From contig JBBFKY010000001.1 of assembly GCA_037481875.1 (NCBI GenBank), positions 411,782-475,781 of the forward strand: a stretch of DNA of 64,000 nt, read 5' to 3'. Source of the DNA: Desulfosoma sp. GTDB lineage: Bacteria; Desulfobacterota; Syntrophobacteria; Syntrophobacterales; DSM-9756. The translations under genes and the position numbers were made by a program. Of this stretch, positions 36,672 to 44,297 are shown piece after piece (positions within the stretch are counted from its first letter, which is position 1; the number at the start of each line of letters is the position of its first letter). Below the pieces are notes generated by a model. The model saw only the letters and a list, made by a program, of their open reading frames with translations, did no database searches and was not told the origin of the DNA.

Positions 36672-36699
36672 TCAAGCTTTGGGCAAAAACTTCCGATAT
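36672..36699 (+). promoter_or_regulatory. Sigma-28-like promoter for the flgM operon
   Basis: TCAA, 16 bases, TCCGATAT. The predicted start, near 36707, lies just before an AAGGAGGAAGAGG ribosome site and the ATG at 36723. FlgM genes are commonly under their own sigma-28 control, which supports the call. Confidence 0.55.
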
Positions 36700-36722
36700 A
36701 GAAAGCGAAGGAGGAAGAGGTC

Positions 36723-36959
36723 ATGGTGGTCACAGATTATCACGTGCAGAGCGTGCTTCGAACTTATACCCGCCAGTTGCAGAAGTCGCGCCTGGCAGCC
36801 GTCTTGGGCGGCGAGGAGAGAACGGAGCGGTCTGCGGATGACAAGGTGTCCATTTCGGAAGAAGCGAGACGGCGCCTGATTCGTGATCGCGTGACCAGCC
36901 AGGTTCTGGAGAGACAAAGAGAAGAAACAAACCTGGACGCCCCGGCAAATGCACCATAA
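36723..36959 (+). CDS. Small protein upstream of flgM
   Basis: A 78-residue, highly charged protein with a strong ribosome site (GAAGGAGGAAGAGG). It has no membrane segment. 'DKVSISEEARRRLI' is similar in wording to the 'VQFSKEALELAR' of FlgM and to the 'VTLSDEAR' pattern often found in small flagellar proteins, so a distant relation to FlgM, or binding to the same partner, is possible. It precedes flgM by 56 bases, in the same direction and behind the same predicted promoter. No firm family assignment. Confidence 0.7.
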   Translation: MVVTDYHVQSVLRTYTRQLQKSRLAAVLGGEERTERSADDKVSISEEARRRLIRDRVTSQVLERQREETNLDAPANAP

Positions 36960-37015
36960 CCCCGGAAAGAGAAGCCGAAAAATCTTCGCCCGGGAAACTA
37001 CGAGGGATTGAGAAA

Positions 37016-37312
37016 ATGGATGTCAAAAAAATCGCTACCTACATGGCCCAAACAAACCATGTTCTGGAAAATCAAGCGGTGAGAACCGAAGAGCCTTCGG
37101 TTCAAACCCCAAACAGCCTGAAAGCCGAGGGCATCGAAGACCGAGTGCAATTTTCCAAAGAAGCCCTGGAACTGGCTCGAAACAAGGTTACCATGGACAG
37201 GGAAGAAATCCGCACAGAAAAGGTGGAAGCGTTGCGTCGACAGATTCAAGAAGGTCAATACACCGTCGATCCCCATCAAATCGCCGCCCGTATGTTGGAT
37301 GAAATCATCTGA
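37016..37312 (+). CDS. flgM: Anti-sigma-28 factor FlgM
   Basis: A 98-residue protein, normal for FlgM. The C-terminal half carries the FlgM core: 'EDRVQFSKEALELAR', then 'RTEKVEALRRQIQEGQYTVD' and 'IAARMLDEII', the part that binds FliA in other species. The N-terminal half is presumably disordered. It holds FliA (gene at 48411) inactive until the hook is complete and FlgM is exported. A strong terminator follows at 37405. Confidence 0.9.
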   Translation: MDVKKIATYMAQTNHVLENQAVRTEEPSVQTPNSLKAEGIEDRVQFSKEALELARNKVTMDREEIRTEKVEALRRQIQEGQYTVDPHQIAARMLDEII

Positions 37313-37404
37313 AGCCAGGCCAAAGGAGGGGGCTGTCATGACTTTGACGAACATTCGGCCCCCTGAGTTGTCATTTTGTTGACATAATTGTTCGATGCCC
37401 TGTC

Positions 37405-37443
37405 AAGCCCTTGAATCCCGAGTAGGGGATTCAAGGGCTTTTT
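37405..37443. terminator. Strong terminator between flgM and flgL
   Basis: A 15-bp perfect stem (37405-37419 with 37426-37440, AAGCCCTTGAATCCC and its complement) with a 6-base loop, followed by T residues on the plus strand. It ends the flgM transcript and, being symmetric apart from the T-run, may also stop the flgNKL transcript from the other side. Confidence 0.88.
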
Positions 37444-37483
37444 CGTGCGCTTATTTGAAAAGCCGTGAGACTCCGGAATCCGG

Positions 37484-38353
37484 CTACAGGTAGCGAACGA
37501 GGCTCAGGTCTTTGAGCGCCAACGAGGATTTCAGAGCGGCTTCCAGGGCGATTTGGTTGGCCTGAAGGGAGCTGATGGCTTCCAGAAAGTCGGTGTCTCG
37601 AAGTTCCGAAAGATGTTCTTGTCTGTGAGCGGTCAATGTGTTGAGAGTCTCTTTTCGTCTTTCGAGGCTTTTCAGGCGAGCGCCGACTGTTGAAGAGAGG
37701 CCTCGAATCTGTTCCATAGAGGTGTCCAGAGACGCAAGCGCCGTGGTGATGTTTGAAGAGTCCTCGTTTTCAATGTGTGTTTTCAGATCCTCGAGAACGT
37801 TCATCAGATCCGGAAGGATACCGGACAGATCACAAGGAACCGTCATGGGGGGTAGGCCGTCTTCCAACGGCACCTGCAAATCATCGCCTGAAGGGCGTCC
37901 CGGTTCCCATTCCCATCTCTGGGTTCCCTCATTCCAAATGGGCTTTCCCGCGAAAACATTTTGGCCGTTGTAACGTTCTGAAGTCGTCAGGGCCAATTCT
38001 TTCACGAGCTGATCCAATTCTTCGACGTAGGCCTTTTTTTCTTCTTGGGAATTAGGGGTGTTGGCGGCCATGCCGATTTCTTTGGCTCGAATTAATAGGT
38101 CATGGACATGGTTCAGGCCGCTGTCGGCCATGGAAAGCATGTTCGTCGCAAAGTCCAGGTTGCTTTCATAGCGTTGCATACGATGAAGGGTGTCTTGAAC
38201 GTTCAGGGATCGACCCCAGGCTTCTGGGTCGTCATGGGGGTTGTGGAGACGCAGGCCGCTTGAAAGATTTCGAGAAAGCCGGTTGATGTTTTCCTGCTTT
38301 CTCAGGATATCCCGTGTTGCAACGCCGTACATAAGGGGCAGGGTGACTCGCAT
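37484..38353 (-). CDS. flgL: Hook-filament junction protein FlgL
   Basis: A 289-residue flagellin-like protein, exported by the flagellar type III system and placed between FlgK and the filament. The N-terminal helix ('MYGVATRDILRKQENINRLS', then 'NLSSGLRLHNPHDDP') and the C-terminal coiled helix ('DTDFLEAISSLQANQIALEA') are the conserved FlgL/flagellin D0-D1 regions. The central domain is short. No signal peptide, as expected. It starts 15 bases after flgK and is the last gene of flgN-flgK-flgL. Confidence 0.92.
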   Translation of the reverse strand: MRVTLPLMYGVATRDILRKQENINRLSRNLSSGLRLHNPHDDPEAWGRSLNVQDTLHRMQRYESNLDFATNMLSMADSGLNHVHDLLIRAKEIGMAANTPNSQEEKKAYVEELDQLVKELALTTSERYNGQNVFAGKPIWNEGTQRWEWEPGRPSGDDLQVPLEDGLPPMTVPCDLSGILPDLMNVLEDLKTHIENEDSSNITTALASLDTSMEQIRGLSSTVGARLKSLERRKETLNTLTAHRQEHLSELRDTDFLEAISSLQANQIALEAALKSSLALKDLSLVRYL

Positions 38354-38368
38354 GGCTGTTGCCTTTCA

Positions 38369-39730
38369 TCACACCATGTTGATGGCTGTCTGAATCATTT
38401 CCGCTGTTTGTTGCACAACTTTGGCGGCTGCTTGATAGAGCTGTTGGTGTTTGATGAGTTCCACCATTTCTTCGTCCAGGGAGACTCCCGAAACACTTTG
38501 CCTCTGTGCATCCAATTGCTGAGCGACGGCATTCTGCAAAAGAGCCTGCGAGGAAGCGGATTCCACGGCAAGGCCCACGTTTTGACTCAGCTGGATGAGA
38601 TGCTGGGAAAGAGTGAGACCCCCGAGGCTTTCCAGTCCTTGGGTTTGAAGTGAAAGGGCGTTTCGAGCCAGAGTATTGGAGGTGAATGGTAAGGGATCGT
38701 CCGACAGTCGAATGGTCGCCGCCGTTTTGGCTGTGGTATCAAAGAAATAGGAGGTTGCTGATCCTCCCGAGGTGTCATCGTAAACCTGTTGAAAGCTTGT
38801 CACCAAGGCTTCGGCGAATTGATCCAGAGCATCCTGCCAGGCATCCACGTACCCCATGGCTTCAACGAGAGCTCCGGTCGCCCCTTTTAGACCGTCTTCG
38901 ACCTGATCGCCTGCGGCGTCAAATGCGGCGACCACTTTGCCCGAGTCCTTGATTTCAACGGTGAAGGACTGAGTGTCTCCCGTCATTTTGAGTTCCGCCG
39001 CATAGTCTTTAAAGAGGACCAGGGGTGTGCCATCTTCTAAAAAGATGTTCAGCATGCCTCCAGTTGCATCCTGGGCGCTGAAATGCAGGTAGTGGGACAA
39101 TTCCTGCAAGGCTTGAAAGCGCTGGTCTCGAAGGTCGTTGGCCATAAAAGCCGGTGTTTCGGAATATTGAATCTGTCGGTTCAGGTGTCGAATCTTTTCG
39201 AGCAAGCTGTTGATGGTGCTGAGGTTATCCTGCAGTTCCGTGACAATACCTTGGCGGCTCTGTTGCAACTGGAAGGCTTTTTGATTCAGGCTGCCGCAGA
39301 CATTGGCCCCACACTCCAAAACCAAGGCCTTTTCGGCCGCGCCTTCCGGATTTTGCGCCAGCGCGTTCCACGCGTTCCAAAAATCATTGAGGGCTGCGTT
39401 GATACCGGAATCTCCGTCATCGGAAAGATAGGTCTCTACGGCTTTTCCGAGGCGTTCAAGGGTTTCGTAATAAGCCTTTTGGGAAAAAGCGTTCAGGTAT
39501 CGCCCTTCCAGAAAGGAGTCTCTTTGCTGAACGATTCGATCCAGCCGCGCTCCTGCTCCAATCCATCCAGCACTTCCCAGAATCGCTCCTCGAGTGACAG
39601 TGGCAGCTTTTTGGCGGGCGTAGGCTGGGTTTTCCGCATTCGCCACGTTATGGGATGTGATCTGAATCTGCACTTGGGCGTTCAGAAGCGCATTTTTACC
39701 AATTTCCAAAGCGGCGTTGAGACCGGCCAT
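38369..39730 (-). CDS. flgK: Hook-associated protein FlgK
   Basis: A 453-residue protein, at the short end for FlgK. The ATG at 39730 has GGAGG 8 bases upstream; the frame extends further but without a site. The N-terminus 'LNAALEIGKNALLNAQVQIQ' with 'SHNVANAENPAYARQKA' is the flagellar rod/hook-family signature. The C-terminus 'SVSGVSLDEEMVELIKHQQL' and 'YQAAAKVVQQTAEMIQTAIN' is typical FlgK. The reduced middle region suggests loss of an outer domain. First junction zone protein above the hook. It starts 2 bases after flgN. Confidence 0.92.
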   Translation of the reverse strand: MAGLNAALEIGKNALLNAQVQIQITSHNVANAENPAYARQKAATVTRGAILGSAGWIGAGARLDRIVQQRDSFLEGRYLNAFSQKAYYETLERLGKAVETYLSDDGDSGINAALNDFWNAWNALAQNPEGAAEKALVLECGANVCGSLNQKAFQLQQSRQGIVTELQDNLSTINSLLEKIRHLNRQIQYSETPAFMANDLRDQRFQALQELSHYLHFSAQDATGGMLNIFLEDGTPLVLFKDYAAELKMTGDTQSFTVEIKDSGKVVAAFDAAGDQVEDGLKGATGALVEAMGYVDAWQDALDQFAEALVTSFQQVYDDTSGGSATSYFFDTTAKTAATIRLSDDPLPFTSNTLARNALSLQTQGLESLGGLTLSQHLIQLSQNVGLAVESASSQALLQNAVAQQLDAQRQSVSGVSLDEEMVELIKHQQLYQAAAKVVQQTAEMIQTAINMV

Positions 39731-39732
39731 GA

Positions 39733-40152
39733 CTATGCCTCCGTGCTGACCCCGCATCCCTTGATGGCCGGCAGGGTTTTTTGCGCCCCGTGACCGTAGG
39801 TGTGAGGCAGCAGCAGGGAAAGAAGTTCCTGGTGGATCGTTAAAAGGTCTGCGATGTAGCGCCCGTTGGCTTCATTGATGGCTTCGATGCGCCGAAGCGA
39901 TTCCTGAAGATGAAGCCAATCGTCCTGTTCCTCTAAGGACATTGGTGAGCCGTGAAACTCTTGGGTCAAAGGCTCAAGGGTTTCCAGAATGCGACGAGCC
40001 AGCGTCTCCTTTACGGGGAGAAGTTCCAGCAAGGCTTTGTGATCCTGTCGTGCCAAGATATCTGTTTCTTGCTGAAGCACTTCAAGGAGTCGTTGAGTCA
40101 TGGCTCGAAGAGTCACGGTTTTTGAATTTTCGGGTTTTAAAAACGATGTCAT
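39733..40152 (-). CDS. flgN: Export chaperone FlgN
   Basis: A 139-residue, helical, cytoplasmic protein. Its length, 'LLEVLQQETDILARQDHKAL' near the N-terminus, 'LLPVKETLARRILE' and 'LRRIEAINEANGRYIADLL' fit FlgN, the chaperone for FlgK and FlgL, whose genes follow directly. Sequence similarity within this family is low, so position carries part of the assignment. A sigma-28-like promoter lies about 240 bases upstream, inside the end of flgJ. Confidence 0.82.
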   Translation of the reverse strand: MTSFLKPENSKTVTLRAMTQRLLEVLQQETDILARQDHKALLELLPVKETLARRILETLEPLTQEFHGSPMSLEEQDDWLHLQESLRRIEAINEANGRYIADLLTIHQELLSLLLPHTYGHGAQKTLPAIKGCGVSTEA

Positions 40153-40294
40153 GGTCTTTTATCCGTCAAGGTCTTAGGAGCTTTTAGGTTTCCACGACCA
40201 CGTGATGGCTCATAGTTTGTTTGAAAACAGCGGCTCACTCGGCCGTGGCATAAAAACGTTTCCGGTTTTTTCTTCGGTAAGGGTCGGACACATC

Positions 40295-40347
40295 GGTTCG
40301 CCCTTACGGGTTTGTCTATGGATACATGGGTCCGCTCTTACGGGTTA
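40295..40347. repeat. Two direct repeats in the flgJ-flgN gap
   Basis: GGTTCGCCCTTACGGGTT at 40295 and GGTCCGCTCTTACGGGTT at 40329, a 34-base period, with an opposing GTAAGGG at 40277-40283 that could pair with CCCTTAC. The 235-base gap (40153-40387) has no convincing gene. Confidence 0.5.
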
Positions 40348-40387
40348 TCGGACGGACACAAAACGCAGCGAGTCTCCGTCAGCTTTC

Positions 40388-40747
40388 TCATAGGTTTTTA
40401 TCGGCATTTTCATGAAAAGCCTTGAATGTCTTTGTCGATGACACGGTTTTCTGCTCTTCTGCCGTGACGAGAGGCTCCAGGGACTGATACAACCATTGTC
40501 CGATACCCAGAGACCCCTCATGGCTCCACACCTGGGCAAGCTTTTCATCCAGCATGGACTCGTAAACTTCCATGGCATGATTGGGTTCTTCATCTCGAAG
40601 CACCGCCGCCCGCATGGATTTAACCAATTGAGCGGTCAGAAGGCTTTCGAAATCCATGCATGCCTGCTTCAGCCTTTTTTTTTGCTTTTCGATTTCTTCC
40701 GAAGGACTGAAAGGTGCTGATCCTTGAATGTGCTGAACGGATGCCAT
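40388..40747 (-). CDS. flgJ: Rod-binding protein FlgJ, N-terminal domain only
   Basis: A 119-residue protein matching only the rod-cap domain of FlgJ: 'LKQACMDFESLLTAQLVKSM' and 'MLDEKLAQVWSHEGSLGIGQ' followed by 'WLYQSL'. The muramidase domain of enteric FlgJ is absent, as in many non-gamma bacteria, so a separate enzyme must open the peptidoglycan. It is last in flgF-flgG-flgA-flgH-flgI-motB-motB-flgJ. The end of the coding sequence contains a sigma-28-like promoter for flgNKL. Confidence 0.85.
   Translation of the reverse strand: MASVQHIQGSAPFSPSEEIEKQKKRLKQACMDFESLLTAQLVKSMRAAVLRDEEPNHAMEVYESMLDEKLAQVWSHEGSLGIGQWLYQSLEPLVTAEEQKTVSSTKTFKAFHENADKNL
40398..40425 (-). promoter_or_regulatory. 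Sigma-28-like promoter for flgN-flgK-flgL
   Basis: Minus strand: TCAA, 16 bases, GCCGATAA. The minus 10 element is a perfect FliA consensus. It lies within the last codons of flgJ and points at flgN; predicted start near 40390. The hook-junction genes are late genes under FliA in other bacteria. Confidence 0.55.
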
Positions 40748-40755
40748 GATCCCCT

Positions 40756-41493
40756 CTATTTGATTTTTTCAAAGATGATCTCCACCCGCCGGTTCAATTG
40801 ACGCCCTTCAGGAGTGTCGTTGGCTGCCAAAGGGTGAGTGTCCCCGTAGGCGCCCAAAGCCAGCTTTTCTTTAGGAACCTTACCCTGGGTGACCAAGTAG
40901 TTTAAAACGGCATAGGCACGAGCCAGAGAAAGATCGTCGTTGGAAGAAAATTGGGAGCTCTTCACCGGAACATTGTCCGTATGTCCGTCTATATAAGCCC
41001 TATAGGAAGCTTCGTTCAGAAATCGTGCGAAAGTATCCAAAATCGGATAAGCACTGGACTTTAGAGCGGCGCTTCCGCTTTCGAACAGCAGCTGGTCGCC
41101 AAAGATGAATGAGAAGTCTCCAGGATTCCATCGTTTTTTGACCATGAGGGCATTGCCCGAAGAGACGATGAGTTTGAAATCTTTTTTCCAGGGTGTCTTG
41201 GAAACCTCGTCCAGTCGGCGTACATCGGCGATATAGACACTCTTGAGGCTTTTTACGATGTCGTTGATGACCATATCGGGATTCTTGCGGACTTTTTGCC
41301 TTTCTTTGAAAAAGAGAATGCCGCTTGTTTTATCGAAGTTTTGAAAGGTACTTCGAATGGCTTTTTCGTTGAGAGACGACATGCTCAATAGCAGGACGAA
41401 AAAGGTCAAAAGCAGCGTGGATAAATCGGAAAAGGTTACCATCCACGATGCGCTGCCGCCTTCATTTTCCGCCTTATTCTTTTTCCTGGCCAT
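40756..41493 (-). CDS. motB: MotB-type stator protein (first of two)
   Basis: A 245-residue inner-membrane protein. The single membrane helix 'FSDLSTLLLTFFVLLLSMSS' starts with the proton-binding Asp of MotB (FSDL). A plug/linker follows, then an OmpA-like peptidoglycan-binding domain with 'YIDGHTDNVPV', 'DLSLARAYAVLNYL' and 'GRQLNRRVEIIFEK'. By family it pairs with MotA (gene at 58655) to drive rotation. It is 14 bases downstream of a second, clearly different motB-like gene, and 8 bases upstream of flgJ. Confidence 0.9.
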   Translation of the reverse strand: MARKKNKAENEGGSASWMVTFSDLSTLLLTFFVLLLSMSSLNEKAIRSTFQNFDKTSGILFFKERQKVRKNPDMVINDIVKSLKSVYIADVRRLDEVSKTPWKKDFKLIVSSGNALMVKKRWNPGDFSFIFGDQLLFESGSAALKSSAYPILDTFARFLNEASYRAYIDGHTDNVPVKSSQFSSNDDLSLARAYAVLNYLVTQGKVPKEKLALGAYGDTHPLAANDTPEGRQLNRRVEIIFEKIK

Positions 41494-41507
41494 GCCCAGC
41501 CCCTTGA

Positions 41508-42386
41508 TCAGCCACGCCCGTTTGCAAGCGTCGGGGAAGGTTCGTCTGGTTTTCCTGCCTCTTGTGATTTTTTTTCAGGCATAGGAAACAGCCGGAAGAA
41601 AAAGTTTTTGTAATTGAAAAAAGGATTTGATTTTGGATCTTCATAGAGCAGACTCGCTGGAAGATTTCGGCTGTATGTCAAAACGATTTCCACCCTTTGG
41701 TTTCTGTCTCGAAGATGGGGATACTGGATACCGTCCACCAGGGGTTTTTCGTAACTGAACCCGTGTGCGCTGATGCGGTTCGGTTCCAATCCCTGGGACA
41801 AAAGGAAGCGGTAAACGGCCATAGCTCTTCGGGTGGAAAGTCTCCAAGAGTGTTCTTCCCAATGAGGCGTCTCGACGGCTTCAAACCGGTCCGTGTGCCC
41901 TCCAACTTCAATTTCCCGAGGATCTCTGGCCAGATAAGGCACGAGCTGGGAAAGATAGGAGCGGGCTGCAGGTTTCAAGTCAAAGGAGCTTGGCTCAAAA
42001 AGGATTTTTTGATTAAGCACGATGGTAAGTGTTTCCTCCTTTTTTAAAATCTCGACTTCCTTGTCCAAGGTGTTTTTCATGGTCACTTCTCGAAGTACGT
42101 CAAAATCCAGAGTTTTGACTTCCATGGGAGCTTCAAATTCACTGATATCCATGCCTTTAGGTTTTCCAATGGCTGTACGGCCTCCGGGCAGGAAGCCAAA
42201 GGCGCCCACGAGGGAATTGAGAGCTTGTTTTTGCCGTGTGTTGTCCAGGACGGACATGCTGAGAAGAAGCACAAAAAAGGTTAGCAACAAGGTGCAAAGA
42301 TCACAGTAAGTGGTGAGCCACCCGTCGGCCGGAGGGCCGTCGTCTCCGGAAGACTTTTCTCTTTTAGATGATTTCGAGTTCGGCAT
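41508..42386 (-). CDS. MotB-type stator protein (second of two)
   Basis: A 292-residue inner-membrane protein: 'YCDLCTLLLTFFVLLLSMSV' with the conserved Asp, then an OmpA-like domain ('EVGGHTDRFEAV', 'RLSTRRAMAVYRFL', 'RDRNQRVEIVLTYS'). Compared with its neighbour it has a longer linker and a 45-residue tail, and the helix carries two Cys. The His-Thr-Asp peptidoglycan motif is kept in both. Whether the two form heterodimers or alternate with one MotA is unknown. It overlaps flgI by 23 bases. Confidence 0.88.
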   Translation of the reverse strand: MPNSKSSKREKSSGDDGPPADGWLTTYCDLCTLLLTFFVLLLSMSVLDNTRQKQALNSLVGAFGFLPGGRTAIGKPKGMDISEFEAPMEVKTLDFDVLREVTMKNTLDKEVEILKKEETLTIVLNQKILFEPSSFDLKPAARSYLSQLVPYLARDPREIEVGGHTDRFEAVETPHWEEHSWRLSTRRAMAVYRFLLSQGLEPNRISAHGFSYEKPLVDGIQYPHLRDRNQRVEIVLTYSRNLPASLLYEDPKSNPFFNYKNFFFRLFPMPEKKSQEAGKPDEPSPTLANGRG

Positions 42387-43470
42387 GGAGGGCTCCTGAA
42401 GCCTTGATAGCTTGAAGAATGGTCATAATGTCACGGGGCGTGGCCCCGATGGCGTTCAGACCTTGAACCACTTGACCGATGGTGCTGCCTCCCCCAAGGA
42501 CATTGATGGATCCTTTGCCTTCTTGAACCTGAACCGTGGATTGGGGCGTAACCACTGTGCGACCCTGACTAAAAGGCAAAGGCTGGGAGACGGCCGGCTG
42601 TTCACTGATTTGCACGGTCAGGTTCCCATGAGCGACGGCTACGGGTGAAATGCGCACGTTTTCCCCCAGAACAATGGTGCCCGTCCGTTCATTGATGACC
42701 ACCTTGGCTGGAGTGTCTGGACGGATTTCCAAGGCTTCCACCTGGGAAATCAAGCCTACGATGTCCGATCGATAGGAAGGGGGAACCCCGACCTGAATGG
42801 TGGCCCCGTCCACGGCGCGAGCGTAAGGACCTCCTAGAGCCAAATTGATGGCGCGTGCCGTTTGATCCGCTGTGCTGAAATCCGGATTGTTCAGGACCAG
42901 ATCCAGCTGCCCCAAGTCATCAATCCGTACAGGGAATTCTCGCTCCACCACGGCGCCTTGAGAGATATACCCCACGGTGGGATGGTTCTTCTGGACGGAA
43001 CTCCCGCTGGCTCCGGAGGCGGAAAAGCCTCCTGTGGATACGGGGCCCTGAGCGACGGCGTAGACTTGACCGTCCGGGCCTTGCAAAGTGGTCATCAACA
43101 GGGTGCCCCCTTCCAGGCTTTTGGCGTCACCGATAGATGAAACCTGCACGTCGAGCTTGGTCCCAACCCGCGCAAACGGCGGTAACTTAGCCGTCACCAT
43201 GACGGCAGCCACGTTTTTCACTTTGACACTGTCCGGATCCACGTGAATGCCCATGCGGTCAAGAAAATTGGCCAGAGTGCTGGTGGTGAACTGGGTTTTG
43301 TTGTTATCTCCCGTGCCGTTCAAGCCAACAACCAGCCCGTAGCCGAAGAGCGCATTAGGACGAACGCCCATGAATCGAGCGACATCCTTGATCCGCGCTC
43401 CTTGAACGTTAGGGGCCACCAAGACGAGAAAGCACCCCAGAATGGCCGCGCTCCAGAAGAGTCGTTTCAT
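42364..43470 (-). CDS. flgI: Flagellar P-ring protein FlgI
   Basis: A 368-residue periplasmic protein with a signal peptide (residues 1-24, 'LFWSAAILGCFLVLVAPNVQ', cleavage before RIKD). The opening 'RIKDVARFMGVRPNALFGYG' followed by 'LVVGLNGTGD' is the FlgI signature, and 'RTGTIVLGENVRISPVAVAH' and the C-terminal 'LNAIGATPRDIMTILQAIKA' agree. Length is standard. It forms the bearing in the peptidoglycan layer. It lies between flgH and the motB genes; FlgA, its assembly chaperone, is encoded two genes upstream. Confidence 0.95.
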   Translation of the reverse strand: MKRLFWSAAILGCFLVLVAPNVQGARIKDVARFMGVRPNALFGYGLVVGLNGTGDNNKTQFTTSTLANFLDRMGIHVDPDSVKVKNVAAVMVTAKLPPFARVGTKLDVQVSSIGDAKSLEGGTLLMTTLQGPDGQVYAVAQGPVSTGGFSASGASGSSVQKNHPTVGYISQGAVVEREFPVRIDDLGQLDLVLNNPDFSTADQTARAINLALGGPYARAVDGATIQVGVPPSYRSDIVGLISQVEALEIRPDTPAKVVINERTGTIVLGENVRISPVAVAHGNLTVQISEQPAVSQPLPFSQGRTVVTPQSTVQVQEGKGSINVLGGGSTIGQVVQGLNAIGATPRDIMTILQAIKASGALHAELEII

Positions 43471-43488
43471 GGCGAAAAAGGCCTCCGG

Positions 43489-44256
43489 TCAAAAAGGCAA
43501 GACGGTGTCCAAAAGCTGGCCCAACCAGCCTGGCTTCTGATGGCGACTCACCGGACCCTTACCCACGAAAAAGATTTTGGCCTCCGCAATGTTTTGCGAC
43601 AGCACGGTGTTGTCTCGTGTGATGTCCATGGGCCTCACGACGCCTTCGAGAACAATCTGTTGCAGTTCATCGTTGACTTTGGTCCATCGAGATCCGCGAA
43701 TCACCAGGTTGCCGTTGGGAAGAATCTCCGTCACGGTAGCCGTCATATAGGCCGTCATGGAATCCGCTTTTTTGGTGCTGCCTTTTCCTGTAAAGGTGCT
43801 GTCAAAGTTGAGGCCATATCCTGTCTTGTTGACCGGTTGAAGGATCGTCTGGGAAGGTGTGCTTAAACCCATGAAATTTCCTTCTCCTTTCAGCTCCCGG
43901 GTGCGGCTCGTGGACGTAGCGGCTTCTTTGGACGCTTTGGACTGCTCACTGACCATAATGGTCACAATGTCCCCCACACGATGGGCCTTGATGTCCTGAA
44001 ACAGGGATTCCTGACGCGCGTTCCAGAGAGACCCCGTTGGAACCGGCTTTGGCTGGGCCAGTTCCGTGGGGGAAGGAGCCCACTGTTCCTGAAGTGGAGG
44101 AGGGGGCGGCAAAGGAGGCTGTGGGTGTTGTGCCGGAGTGCTCACAATGGCCTCGTGCGTGGCGCATCCGTACAGCCCGGCGGTTATGAGCCCCAGGAAG
44201 CCGTAGAGGCTCAACCTTCTCAAAAGTCTTTTAAGTGTTGCGCATCCTTTTTCCAT
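43489..44256 (-). CDS. flgH: Flagellar L-ring lipoprotein FlgH
   Basis: A 255-residue lipoprotein. The signal ends in a lipobox LYGC near residue 30 (LITAGLYGCATH). A Pro-rich stretch follows (residues 42-56), then the FlgH core: 'GSLWNARQESLFQDIKAHRV', 'GDIVTIMVSEQSKASKEAAT', 'MTAYMTATVTEILPNGNLVI' and 'LEGVVRPMDITRDNTVLSQN'. It makes the outer-membrane ring, so its presence shows a Gram-negative envelope. Starts 41 bases after flgA. Confidence 0.95.
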   Translation of the reverse strand: MEKGCATLKRLLRRLSLYGFLGLITAGLYGCATHEAIVSTPAQHPQPPLPPPPPLQEQWAPSPTELAQPKPVPTGSLWNARQESLFQDIKAHRVGDIVTIMVSEQSKASKEAATSTSRTRELKGEGNFMGLSTPSQTILQPVNKTGYGLNFDSTFTGKGSTKKADSMTAYMTATVTEILPNGNLVIRGSRWTKVNDELQQIVLEGVVRPMDITRDNTVLSQNIAEAKIFFVGKGPVSRHQKPGWLGQLLDTVLPF

Positions 44257-44297
44257 GAAGCTCCCCTTTTTGTTTTACGGAACCTCAAAGAGCCCAT

